Notes under the pieces: model-generated
Databases searched by the model: none
Seen by the model: only the letters and a program-made list of their open reading frames with translations
What the model was told of the DNA's origin: nothing
Program-made: the position numbers and the translations under genes
Part shown: positions 24,326 to 33,366 of the stretch, one piece after another
Position numbering within the stretch: position 1 is the first letter of the stretch
How the letters are laid out: each line of letters starts with the position of its first letter
Source of the DNA: Anaerorhabdus furcosa
GTDB taxonomy: Bacteria > Bacillota_I > Bacilli_A > Erysipelotrichales > Erysipelotrichaceae
Length of the DNA: 64,000 nt
NCBI RefSeq assembly: GCF_900167375.1
Contig: NZ_FUWY01000002.1
Location: forward strand, 310,001 to 374,000
Direction: 5' to 3'

Positions 24326-26383
24326 ATGAATATGATTAAAATATTACTTGTATTGATTTCGCTTATTGGAATATTTACAGGTGTAGGAATTGCAATCCTA
24401 GATAAACTAAATATTGAAAGAAAAGGATTTGCGGCTCCTATTGGTTTTGTTGTATTCTTGACGCTATTGCAATTGTTGTATTATCCTGCTCAAATATTTA
24501 ATTTATCTTTTAATTGGATTATTGGCAGTAGTTTTATTGTATTGATTATTGGAACTTTATTAACTTTAAAAAATATAAAAAAAGTAGTAGAGAATCTATT
24601 GAGAAAAGATACTCTAATTGTGTTAGGTGTGTTTATTGTTTTTATCATTGTATTTTCGAAGCTATTTATAGATATTGAATTTTCTGATTCACCTATGTAT
24701 CTAAACTACATTTCTCAAAATATCAATATTGAACAGTTAAATATGTTTAATTTATACTCAGGACTTCCTGGTGCAGAATGGGATGGTTTATATCTATATC
24801 AAGGATATTTTCATTTTGCATCATTTTTATGTTGGTTAATCAATATTCCTTTCTATTTACTAGGAAAACCAGGATATGTTGAAAATATTATGATTTCAAC
24901 TTGGGGTCTGGGAATGCTGTATAGTTTAATTAGTTCTATGTTTATCGTTAATATTATAAAATATTTTAAACTAAAGAATAAATGGTTTGAATTTTGTTTG
25001 TTATTCTTTACTTTATTTTATTCTAATTTCTATTATTGGCGAGTTGCATTTAGTTTTTATGGAAATACATTTAGAACTCTCCTTGCGACAATGCTAATCT
25101 TCTATGCATATCGATGGCTTAAAGAAGAGAATGAAAATATTAAATACGTAATTCCCTTTATTGTAGGAGCAGGATTGGCTTGTTCAAGCAGTTACTTGTT
25201 TATTTCTTTTGCGATTCTTTATTGCCTTGCAGTTTATTTGTTTGTGATCAAAAAAGAACGTACTTTTGTTGATATGTCTATTTTTGTTCTACCAATTGCT
25301 ATTTATGCGACTGTAATGTTTTGTAGAACAAATATCTATATAGGTGCAGCATTCCTAATTGTTTTTTCAACATATTATCTTGGAAGATTCACAAGACCAA
25401 TAAGAAAGCTAATTATCAACATTGAAGAATTTTTATTTAATAATGCAAAACTCATATTCTTTATCGTTGTACCCGTTGCTGCGATTCTATTCTCAGCGTA
25501 TATTAATTTCTTTAAACCAGAATATTTATACAACTATTCATATTATTTTCAAGATCATCAAAAATATGACATGGTTAAGGACTATACATTTGTGTATTCA
25601 TTTTGGATAGATAATATTATGAATGCTTTACGTTGGATCGGTGTTATTTTAGTAATTATCTATGCAAAAACAAAAGAAGATAAATTTATTAAAATGATGA
25701 TATTGTTAATACTATTTGTATTTTTAAATCCACTTACTACAACAGCAATATCATACTTAATTGCTTCTAATGTCTTCTATAGAACAGTTGAAGTGCTATT
25801 TAACCCATTTACTGAATTAATATTGCTAATCTATATTTATCAAGCAATTCAGTGGCAAAAATTATGGCAATGGATATTTGAGTTCATATTAATAGGAGTT
25901 GTTATTCTTGGTCATGCATTCTCATGGTTAGGCTATGAAGAAGGATTGTATACTTTTTATTTTATAGGTGGAAAAAATACAGAGTCACTATACAAAATAG
26001 AACCACACGAGTTTAAGTCAATCAAATTCTTGCAAGAAGAACTTAAGAATCATCCACAAGATGATCAATTGACAATCATATCTCAAGTGAATGGAGTACG
26101 TACTTTTATTCCAGAAGCATATCAAATATTCACTTCCAGAGATTATTTCTATCCATTTATTCGAGTTGATTGGGTATTCTATGATATTACTCGACGACAT
26201 TATGATTGGGAAGAAAAATATGATGATATTCCTTATGAACGAGCATGTGAATTTATTAAAGATTATGATGTGGATTACTCACTAATAAGATATTGGGAAA
26301 ATCCTGAATTTGACAAAGAAACAGATAAATGTATGGATACATTATTTGATAGCGGTATTGTTAAAGTGAAGAGGAGTAAATAG
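24326..26383 (+). CDS. Large polytopic membrane protein, GT-C-like (family of 58238-60319)
   Basis: A 685-residue protein with about 14 membrane helices in residues 1-550 and a soluble C-terminal domain of about 130 residues ('EPHEFKSIKFLQEEL' to the end). An acidic pair in the first large outer loop, 'IEFSDSPMYLNYI', has the form of GT-C catalytic loops. It is a paralogue of the gene at 58238: both share 'FYGNTFRTLLAT'/'FFGNTWKTLVIA' and 'CSSSYLFISFA'/'CSSSGFFIAAF'. Both sit beside a PTPS-related gene and YfhO genes, so they are a fixed part of a duplicated module. It is probably a sugar transferase or polymerase acting outside the membrane; no described function is certain. Confidence 0.6.
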   Translation: MNMIKILLVLISLIGIFTGVGIAILDKLNIERKGFAAPIGFVVFLTLLQLLYYPAQIFNLSFNWIIGSSFIVLIIGTLLTLKNIKKVVENLLRKDTLIVLGVFIVFIIVFSKLFIDIEFSDSPMYLNYISQNINIEQLNMFNLYSGLPGAEWDGLYLYQGYFHFASFLCWLINIPFYLLGKPGYVENIMISTWGLGMLYSLISSMFIVNIIKYFKLKNKWFEFCLLFFTLFYSNFYYWRVAFSFYGNTFRTLLATMLIFYAYRWLKEENENIKYVIPFIVGAGLACSSSYLFISFAILYCLAVYLFVIKKERTFVDMSIFVLPIAIYATVMFCRTNIYIGAAFLIVFSTYYLGRFTRPIRKLIINIEEFLFNNAKLIFFIVVPVAAILFSAYINFFKPEYLYNYSYYFQDHQKYDMVKDYTFVYSFWIDNIMNALRWIGVILVIIYAKTKEDKFIKMMILLILFVFLNPLTTTAISYLIASNVFYRTVEVLFNPFTELILLIYIYQAIQWQKLWQWIFEFILIGVVILGHAFSWLGYEEGLYTFYFIGGKNTESLYKIEPHEFKSIKFLQEELKNHPQDDQLTIISQVNGVRTFIPEAYQIFTSRDYFYPFIRVDWVFYDITRRHYDWEEKYDDIPYERACEFIKDYDVDYSLIRYWENPEFDKETDKCMDTLFDSGIVKVKRSK

Positions 26384-26385
26384 CA

Positions 26386-27309
26386 ATGAAGAAAATAATT
26401 TGTTTACTCTGTGTACTTTTGCTCGTAGGGTGCACGGAAAAAAGTAATAATCAAAAACCTACAATAACTCCAACAGAATCAAATGAACCAACACAGCTTA
26501 TTTTTGAAAATCAAGGGGATCTCATTGATGACTGGAGTAATACCTATCGAGTGATGGCTCATGCTATGGGTGGAATAGATAACATTGATTACACAAATAG
26601 TTTAGAAGCAATGGTGTATAACTATAATCAAGGAACTCGATTGTTTGAAATTGATTTGGAGCGTACAAGTGATGGTGATATTTGTTTAACACATACTTGG
26701 GTCGATTTTAGAACGAAGCTAACCGATATTGGTGGAGATGATGAATATGCCCCATTATCGACAGAAGAATTTAAAAATGCAAAAATTATGGGTAAGTATA
26801 CCACGATGATGTTCTCTGATTTATTAGAAATCATGACTGAAGTTAAAGATTTTTACATTATTCTTGATTCTAAGACATTTGATATCGATTCAACAAATAG
26901 TATGTATAGTGAACTAGTGGAAGAAATAAACAAAGTAGATCCATCTTTGCTTCATCGATTTATACCACAGGCTTATACACCAGAAATTTATGATACAATT
27001 GAAACTTATGGATTTGATGAAATCATATTCACCTTGTATCATTATTATGTAGATTCAGATGGTCAAAAAATATATCAAATTGTTAAGGAAAAAGATGTTC
27101 CTGTAGTGGTTATGCATATGGATAATGAGTGGGGAACTAAAGTAATTACAGATGTATATGCGTATGCAGAAATGGACAATAATTTGGATCAATTTAATAT
27201 TTATATTCATACAGTTAATGATATGAATAGAGCTAGAGAAATTATTAATGATTATCATTTCTTTGGAGTTTATTCTGATTTCATAACAGAAAATTTGTTG
27301 GGAGCTTGA
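26386..27309 (+). CDS. Glycerophosphodiester phosphodiesterase lipoprotein
   Basis: A 307-residue lipoprotein: signal peptide with lipobox 'LLVGC' (C16), a Thr/Pro/Asn linker, then a GDPD fold. Active-site pattern: H59 in 'AHAMGG' (the usual HRG is altered to HAM), 'NSLEAM' (71-76), E88 and D90 in 'FEIDLERTSDGD', and H103 in 'LTHTW'. The loss of the arginine after the first histidine is also known in secreted GDPDs. It would release glycerol phosphate from glycerophosphodiesters or from poly-glycerolphosphate chains outside the cell. It begins 2 bases after the previous stop, with GGAG inside that gene. The LtaS-like enzyme two genes down suggests a shared teichoic-acid substrate. Confidence 0.83.
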   Translation: MKKIICLLCVLLLVGCTEKSNNQKPTITPTESNEPTQLIFENQGDLIDDWSNTYRVMAHAMGGIDNIDYTNSLEAMVYNYNQGTRLFEIDLERTSDGDICLTHTWVDFRTKLTDIGGDDEYAPLSTEEFKNAKIMGKYTTMMFSDLLEIMTEVKDFYIILDSKTFDIDSTNSMYSELVEEINKVDPSLLHRFIPQAYTPEIYDTIETYGFDEIIFTLYHYYVDSDGQKIYQIVKEKDVPVVVMHMDNEWGTKVITDVYAYAEMDNNLDQFNIYIHTVNDMNRAREIINDYHFFGVYSDFITENLLGA

Positions 27310-27328
27310 ATTAATTAGGGGTGCTTAA

Positions 27329-28999
27329 ATGATAAGATACTTTAAAAAAAATTGGCATGTTTTCGTCTTGTGTTTTTTAATAACACTTATTTTTTCGCTA
27401 CCTTTGTTCGATAGTGGGATAGTTAAAGGACATGATCTGCTTTTTCATTTAAATCGGATTCAATCGCTAAGTGAGGCGATAAGTCATGGTGATTTTTTTC
27501 CTTCTATATTTCATAATCAAAGCTATGGATTCGGTTATGGAACACCTTTATTCTATTCTAATCTTTTTGTCTATATACCCGCATTACTTGTGAATATGGG
27601 ACTTACTTTGACATTGAGTTATAAAATATTTCTTTTTGTTTGTGCGATGTTAACAGCGTTATCGATGTATTATTGTATCTACTTGATATTTGAAAATAAA
27701 AAAATATCCTATGCTTCGGTTGTATTGTATATGTTTTCAGCTTTTCATATAACAGATGTTTATGTACGCTCAGCAATAGGAGAGATTTTGGCTTTTATAT
27801 TTGTTCCATTAGTTTTTTTATCCATCTATCAAATGTTGGTTCAGAAAAAAGATTGTTGGTTATTGATGGGACTTTCTTTTACAGGTTTACTATTGTCACA
27901 TAATATTTCCTTTTTAATATGCTGTGGTGTGTTTGCGATTTTTCTTATTGCAATGTTTAAACAAGTTGATAAGAAAACCTTTAAAACAGTTATGTATGCA
28001 ATAATACTGAGTTTTTTACTATCTGCATTTTATTTACTTCCAATGCTAGAGCAAATGAGGGGTGGTTTATATGCTGTTAATGGATATTTTAATAAAGATT
28101 CTTTACTGCATTCAACATTAAATATAGAACAAATATTCAAGATTAATACAACCTTCGGGTATTTAGGGCATACGTATGATTTATCGCAAGCAGCTACGAT
28201 GAATATTGGATTAATCTTATCGATAATGACTCCATTATATCTCTTCTGCAAAAAAAAGACCTTATTTTTTACTCTTAATTTTGTGGTGTGCTGTCTTGCG
28301 ATTTGGATGACCACTAGCTATTTTCCATGGGATTTATTTGGTATATTAGGATTTATGCAATTTAGTTGGAGAGTACTAATAGTTGCACTTCCAGCTGCTG
28401 TAATTGTTGTCAGTTATATTCTAAATTACTTTGAAGATGAGAATAAATTTAAATTTATATATTGGATAGTTATGTTTTTTAGCCTGTCTATTGGTATATA
28501 TCAATTGGCTCCAATCTATAATGAAGAAAAAATATTGAAAGATAAAATAGTATTCTCAACTAGCGAGTACAATCATATTGGAGAATTATCATTAGGCGAT
28601 TACTTACCACTAAATTCAAACATTAATTATCAAGAATATGGACAGTATATTGAGACTAATAATCAATTGAGTAATATTGAAAATTACAATAAGAGCTATA
28701 ATAACATGTCATTTACTATATCTGAAGCAAAGGAAAATGATTTTTATACATTACCATTAATATACTACAAAGGGTACATTGTTGAAATACAGTCCAATTC
28801 GGAAAATGTCATTACGCAAACCTATCCAAATGAGGAGGGTTTAGTCACTTTCAGGATACCAAATAATCGTCAAGAAATATCTATTAAGATATCCTATAAA
28901 GGGACAAAAATACAAAAGTTAAGTAGTATTCTTTCTGTGTTATCGTTTATAATGATAATAGTTTATTTTATATTAAGAAAGGGAAGAAAAATCAAATGA
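27329..28999 (+). CDS. PTPS-related membrane protein (GT-C-like)
   Basis: A 556-residue protein of the family historically named '6-pyruvoyl-tetrahydropterin synthase-related' membrane proteins, which is a misnomer. The hallmarks are 'GHDLLFHLNRIQSL' in the first outer loop, 'GFGYGTPLFYSNLF' and 'DVYVRSAIGEILAF'. It has about 10-11 membrane helices and a C-terminal outer domain of about 120 residues ('GDYLPLNSNINYQEYG'). The fold is GT-C-like, so transfer of a lipid-linked sugar outside the cell is a reasonable guess. It is paralogous to the gene at 56514 and both have the same motifs. It is ATGA-coupled to the LtaS-like gene. Confidence 0.72.
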   Translation: MIRYFKKNWHVFVLCFLITLIFSLPLFDSGIVKGHDLLFHLNRIQSLSEAISHGDFFPSIFHNQSYGFGYGTPLFYSNLFVYIPALLVNMGLTLTLSYKIFLFVCAMLTALSMYYCIYLIFENKKISYASVVLYMFSAFHITDVYVRSAIGEILAFIFVPLVFLSIYQMLVQKKDCWLLMGLSFTGLLLSHNISFLICCGVFAIFLIAMFKQVDKKTFKTVMYAIILSFLLSAFYLLPMLEQMRGGLYAVNGYFNKDSLLHSTLNIEQIFKINTTFGYLGHTYDLSQAATMNIGLILSIMTPLYLFCKKKTLFFTLNFVVCCLAIWMTTSYFPWDLFGILGFMQFSWRVLIVALPAAVIVVSYILNYFEDENKFKFIYWIVMFFSLSIGIYQLAPIYNEEKILKDKIVFSTSEYNHIGELSLGDYLPLNSNINYQEYGQYIETNNQLSNIENYNKSYNNMSFTISEAKENDFYTLPLIYYKGYIVEIQSNSENVITQTYPNEEGLVTFRIPNNRQEISIKISYKGTKIQKLSSILSVLSFIMIIVYFILRKGRKIK

Positions 29000-30837
29000 A
29001 GAAAACATTATCAATCACCAATGTTGTTGTTTTATTTGTTTCTATATTATTGTTAGAAATAATATTTAGAAATGACATTGGAATAACTAATTTATTTGGT
29101 TCTTATTTATTATACACAAGTTGTTTTGCATTTATCTTATCTTCTATAATGCTTCTTTTTGGAAGAGTAGGCAGAACCATATATAGTGTTCTCATTCTTG
29201 TCTTTATTGGGGGATTATTTGCTGCTCAATCACTCCACTATGACTTTTTTGAAACCTTTTTCTCAATTTCGAAAATAAGTATTATACAAGAGTTTTTTCA
29301 AGTAAGTGGGGAAACAACACATAAAATGAGTTTATCATTGCTTATTTATTTTATACCAGCTCTTGTATGCTTGATTATTGGACTTATAAAACCATTAAAT
29401 GAAAAAATATCTTTTAAAGTTAGATCTATTTTATGTTCTATATTACTAGTAATTGGTGTTATGGGTTTATTATTTATACCACAAGGCTACAAAGATAACA
29501 AAATTATGAGTAAGAGTAATAAACTTTTATATGAAACTCTATATAACAGTGAAAAAGCGGTGGATAAGCTAGGATTTTATGCATATACAATTAAAGATGT
29601 GCAACTTTACTTGGATAAAGATAATTCTTCGGATGAAAATAATAAATTAATCGTAGATATGTATATGCAAGACAATGGATATAAGGCATCAACAAATGAA
29701 TATACTAATATGTTTGAAGGAAAAAATTTAATTTTAATTTTGTGTGAATCCTTATCACCAATAGCGATTAATGAGGATTTAACGCCTACTTTGTATAAAT
29801 TGCAAAGAGAAGGAATAAATTTCTCGAATCACTATGCTCCAGTATTTCAAACTGCAACATCGGATAGTGAATATATTAGTCTTACTGGATTATTACCTTC
29901 AATATTAGATGGTCCAATTTCATATGATTTTGCAGACAATTCTTTCCCAATGGCTTTACCGTGGAAATTTAGAGATTTAGGCTATTCAGCGAACTCATTT
30001 CATTCATTTAAGAAAAGTTTCTATAATAGAGAACAATTACACTATACTTATGGATTTACATATTTATATGACTGGGAAGATTTAAACTTTTATAAAAAAC
30101 CAGAATTTGTAGAAGCAATGAACTGGGTTGCAGATAAAGACTTAATGAGTTCAGTTGTAAAAATCTCTATAGATTTAGAACAAGAACCATTTTTTGATTT
30201 TGTAATTAGTGTTTCTGGACATATCCCTTATATAAGGGGTAGATATGAACTTGAAAATGATCTTTGGGAAACGATAAAAATTTATGGAGAAGTGGGAGAA
30301 ACATATTCAGAAGAGGCATTATGTTATCTTGGTGCTCAACGGACATTAGAATCTGGTATTGAAGAACTTATAAATGATTTAGAAAAAGAAGGTTTATTGG
30401 AAGATACGGTTATTGCTCTATATGGAGATCATTATCCTTATGGATTAACAAAAGAGGCAAGTAAAGAATTGTTTGGAGAAAATATTGGGAATGATATTTA
30501 TAAAACACCTTTCATCATATGGACTCCAGGTATAGAACATAAAGAAGTTACAGATATTACATCAACATTTGATATCTATCCTACTTTAGCTAATTTATTT
30601 GGACTAGATATTAATGGTCAAATGATTATAGGTAGAGATGCTTTGTCTGGTTCAGAAGGATTAGTAATATTTCAAGATTATTCATGGAAAACAAATGATG
30701 GATATTACGATGCGACAAAACAAGTGTTTTCAACTTCGAATCTAAATGAAGATGATATTGAAGAGATAAATGACAAGGTATTCAACTTAATAATGGTTGG
30801 ACAAAATATAATAAGGGAAGATTACTTTAGAAACTAA
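28996..30837 (+). CDS. LtaS-like phosphoglycerol transferase (sulfatase fold)
   Basis: A 613-residue protein with 5 N-terminal membrane helices (about 1-165) and an outer alkaline-phosphatase/sulfatase domain. Active-site features: 'LILILCESLSP' (metal Glu), the nucleophile T288 in 'QTATSDSEY', 'VSGHIPY' and 'ALYGDHYPYGL' (metal-binding D-H). These match LtaS, which polymerises glycerol phosphate from phosphatidylglycerol to make lipoteichoic acid, or adds phosphoglycerol to other polymers. It is coupled to the upstream PTPS-related gene and shares an operon with a GDPD lipoprotein. Which polymer it serves (LTA or a decorated polysaccharide) cannot be told; sequence drift in the first motif hints at a decorating rather than housekeeping role. 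Confidence 0.84.
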   Translation: MKKTLSITNVVVLFVSILLLEIIFRNDIGITNLFGSYLLYTSCFAFILSSIMLLFGRVGRTIYSVLILVFIGGLFAAQSLHYDFFETFFSISKISIIQEFFQVSGETTHKMSLSLLIYFIPALVCLIIGLIKPLNEKISFKVRSILCSILLVIGVMGLLFIPQGYKDNKIMSKSNKLLYETLYNSEKAVDKLGFYAYTIKDVQLYLDKDNSSDENNKLIVDMYMQDNGYKASTNEYTNMFEGKNLILILCESLSPIAINEDLTPTLYKLQREGINFSNHYAPVFQTATSDSEYISLTGLLPSILDGPISYDFADNSFPMALPWKFRDLGYSANSFHSFKKSFYNREQLHYTYGFTYLYDWEDLNFYKKPEFVEAMNWVADKDLMSSVVKISIDLEQEPFFDFVISVSGHIPYIRGRYELENDLWETIKIYGEVGETYSEEALCYLGAQRTLESGIEELINDLEKEGLLEDTVIALYGDHYPYGLTKEASKELFGENIGNDIYKTPFIIWTPGIEHKEVTDITSTFDIYPTLANLFGLDINGQMIIGRDALSGSEGLVIFQDYSWKTNDGYYDATKQVFSTSNLNEDDIEEINDKVFNLIMVGQNIIREDYFRN

Positions 30838-30845
30838 GGTTGATT

Positions 30846-30873
30846 TTGTAAAAATACAAAGGTACTGTATAAT
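30846..30873 (+). promoter_or_regulatory. Possible internal promoter before a YfhO gene
   Basis: TTGTAA (30846-30851), 16 bases, TATAAT (30868-30873). If used, transcription begins near 30880, and the ATG at 30890 rather than 30872 would be the start codon. Uncertain because the leader would be very short. Confidence 0.35.
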
Positions 30874-33229
30874 GAAACGGGTGATTAAGATGAAGAAAGA
30901 GTTTAAACATTTACTAATTTTGGGTGTGCTAACGGGTATAGTTTGTCTAGCAATGTTTTTACCAAACATTCTTAATCATTTGCCAGTGATTTATGGTACT
31001 GATTTAAAGCCGGAACAAGTTTTCTTTAACATGGAATTCACAAATTTGATGAATAATTTTTTCAAAACGGGTACACTTCCATTTTATTCATGGTCTATGT
31101 TTTTGGGAACAAATTATTGGGCGTCACAGACATTTTATAATTTTGGTGATATTTTCACATGGCTAAGTTTGCTAGTTCAACAGATGAATTTCTTTGATAA
31201 AACATTATTGTTTGAAATCATTAAATTCTTTGTATCATCATATTCAATGTATTTTTTATTAAGAGAAATGAAAATAGAGACCAAAATACGTTATATTGGG
31301 GCTCTATCTTTTGCTTTTAGCGGATGGGCAATTTTCTTTAGTGGTCAACTAATGTTTCATTCCTTTTATTGTTTTGTTCCTTTATATTTCTTAGGGGTAG
31401 AAAGATATATTAAGAATAATAAAAAAATACTATTCTTATTCATGGTGGTATTATTATTAATATCTAACTGGTATTATTTTTACACCGTATCAATATTTAC
31501 AACTCTTTACTATACATATAGATATTATGTTTTAAATAAAAATTTTAAAAATTATACTGTTAATACTTTGCGACTAATTGGTATTTACTTCATTGGAATA
31601 CTTATATGTGGAGCGATTTTCTTACCAACTATTTTTTACATGACTGGAAATGATAGAATTGGAATCAATCATGATTTATTTTTTGGAGATAAGCAGGTTT
31701 ATATTCATTTGCTAGCGTCGATGTTTGTACCTAATTACTTATATATTTATAGAGGTAATGTTTTCGAAACAAATTGGCATGTGACTAGAGAAATATGTCT
31801 TTATGCTGGCTCAATCATTTCATTGATTATTTGTCAAATTTTTGCTTATAAAGACAAAGTAATTAAAATAGCAACATTAGTTTTTTATGGAGTGATAGTG
31901 CTAATTGCGATTATTCCAATGGGTAATGCGATGATGCATGGATTCAGTGAACCTTCATTTAGATGGTTATTTTTAGTTGTACTTTTAAATATAATAATAG
32001 CATGTCATCTCTTGAATGATTTCGAGAATATTGATAAAAAAATATTTAAATATGTGGCAACAATTATTTGCATTCTAGTGATATTACTTGTGCCTTTTTC
32101 TACAATAGTTAGTGGAAGTATCTCAAGTTTATTAAGTGAATATTTTATACAGTGGATATTATTTGTTATATGTTCTATATTGATTGGATTTGTTGCATTT
32201 ATTTTACTTAAAAAGAAAAAAAATTTTATGAATTATTTGCTTATTTTAACCGTTCTAGAATTTTCGATATTTGGAGCAGTATTATATACAACAAATTTAG
32301 ATTTTAGTGAGAATGGATCTTATGAATTTTTTGAGCAAGTTACTCATGTTCTTCAAGATGATGACAATGAATTGAATAACTATTTAGATTATTTGAATAC
32401 AGACAATTACGAACAATATTATAGAGTTTATGTTCCCCATGATTCTATTTATTGGTACTATAGTCATAATATGTCAGTTGCCTATCAATTAAATGGATTA
32501 ATGGTTTATTTTTCAACATATTCTCCAAGTGTAAATAAGTTGAAAGAACTTGCTCCGCAAATAATTGATTATTCCTCAGCAATGATCTTCAACATCACTG
32601 ATCCTGATTTAATGAATTTCTTAAATGTTAAGTATGCTCTGGTGTTAAATGAGAATGAACTACCTTCCAAGATTAATTGGGAATTAGTTGATGATAATTA
32701 TAGGGGAAGTATAAAAGTTTATGAAAATAAAAATTATAGAGCGATAGGTACAACTTATTCAAAAGTTTTATCTTCGACAGACTTTATTGAGAGTGAAACT
32801 AGTGTTTCCGAATTGAATAACATAATCGTTTGTGATGAAAGTGATGTGAAGGAAATTGAAGGTTTTCTTGGCTCTAAGAATAGTGTGAATTTAGAAAATG
32901 TTCAATATGGAGGTAACCAGTTAACGGGGTCTGTTGTATCTGATGATTCTACCTTCATGGTGATAACAGTTCCGTATGATGAAGGATGGAAAATATTAAT
33001 TAATGGGCAAGAAGTAAAGAAATTTGAAGTAAATGGAGGATTTATAGGAATTCCGATTGAAAAAGGAACTAATAATGTAGAAATGTATTTTACACCACAA
33101 GGCTTTAAACTAGGTGTGATAATGAGTGGAATTGGGATTATTCTTGCAGGGGTAGTTATTTCGTTAGAGTTTATACGAGAATACAAGAAGAGAAAACTTT
33201 TAATAAATAAAGGAATAAAAGATAAATAA
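30872..33229 (+). CDS. YfhO-family membrane glycosyltransferase (GT-C type), subgroup A
   Basis: A 785-residue YfhO-type protein (779 if the ATG at 30890 is used; AAAGG 9 bases before 30872 supports the longer form). It has about 12 helices, the first-loop segment 'YGTDLKPEQVFFNMEF' with conserved acids, 'MMHGFSEPSFRW' in the middle, and the signature 'MVITVPYDEGWKILINGQEV' near the end before the last helix. It belongs with the genes at 60377 and 62737, which share 'HGF(S/G)(E/D)PSFRW' and 'YFTPQGFK' or its variant. It probably transfers a sugar from polyprenyl phosphate to a surface polymer. It lies 34 bases after the LtaS-like gene, whose product might be the acceptor's maker. Confidence 0.82.
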   Translation: MKRVIKMKKEFKHLLILGVLTGIVCLAMFLPNILNHLPVIYGTDLKPEQVFFNMEFTNLMNNFFKTGTLPFYSWSMFLGTNYWASQTFYNFGDIFTWLSLLVQQMNFFDKTLLFEIIKFFVSSYSMYFLLREMKIETKIRYIGALSFAFSGWAIFFSGQLMFHSFYCFVPLYFLGVERYIKNNKKILFLFMVVLLLISNWYYFYTVSIFTTLYYTYRYYVLNKNFKNYTVNTLRLIGIYFIGILICGAIFLPTIFYMTGNDRIGINHDLFFGDKQVYIHLLASMFVPNYLYIYRGNVFETNWHVTREICLYAGSIISLIICQIFAYKDKVIKIATLVFYGVIVLIAIIPMGNAMMHGFSEPSFRWLFLVVLLNIIIACHLLNDFENIDKKIFKYVATIICILVILLVPFSTIVSGSISSLLSEYFIQWILFVICSILIGFVAFILLKKKKNFMNYLLILTVLEFSIFGAVLYTTNLDFSENGSYEFFEQVTHVLQDDDNELNNYLDYLNTDNYEQYYRVYVPHDSIYWYYSHNMSVAYQLNGLMVYFSTYSPSVNKLKELAPQIIDYSSAMIFNITDPDLMNFLNVKYALVLNENELPSKINWELVDDNYRGSIKVYENKNYRAIGTTYSKVLSSTDFIESETSVSELNNIIVCDESDVKEIEGFLGSKNSVNLENVQYGGNQLTGSVVSDDSTFMVITVPYDEGWKILINGQEVKKFEVNGGFIGIPIEKGTNNVEMYFTPQGFKLGVIMSGIGIILAGVVISLEFIREYKKRKLLINKGIKDK

Positions 33230-33366
33230 AATGCTTGAATTCAAAAGTATAAACAGTAGAAACTAGATGATTTAGATAAAATGAATATTACTTTGTTTCT
33301 TTATAGCATTTTAGGGAATAAATCGATCACAGTATTAAATTTATATATGTAAAGGGATGTGAGTTT

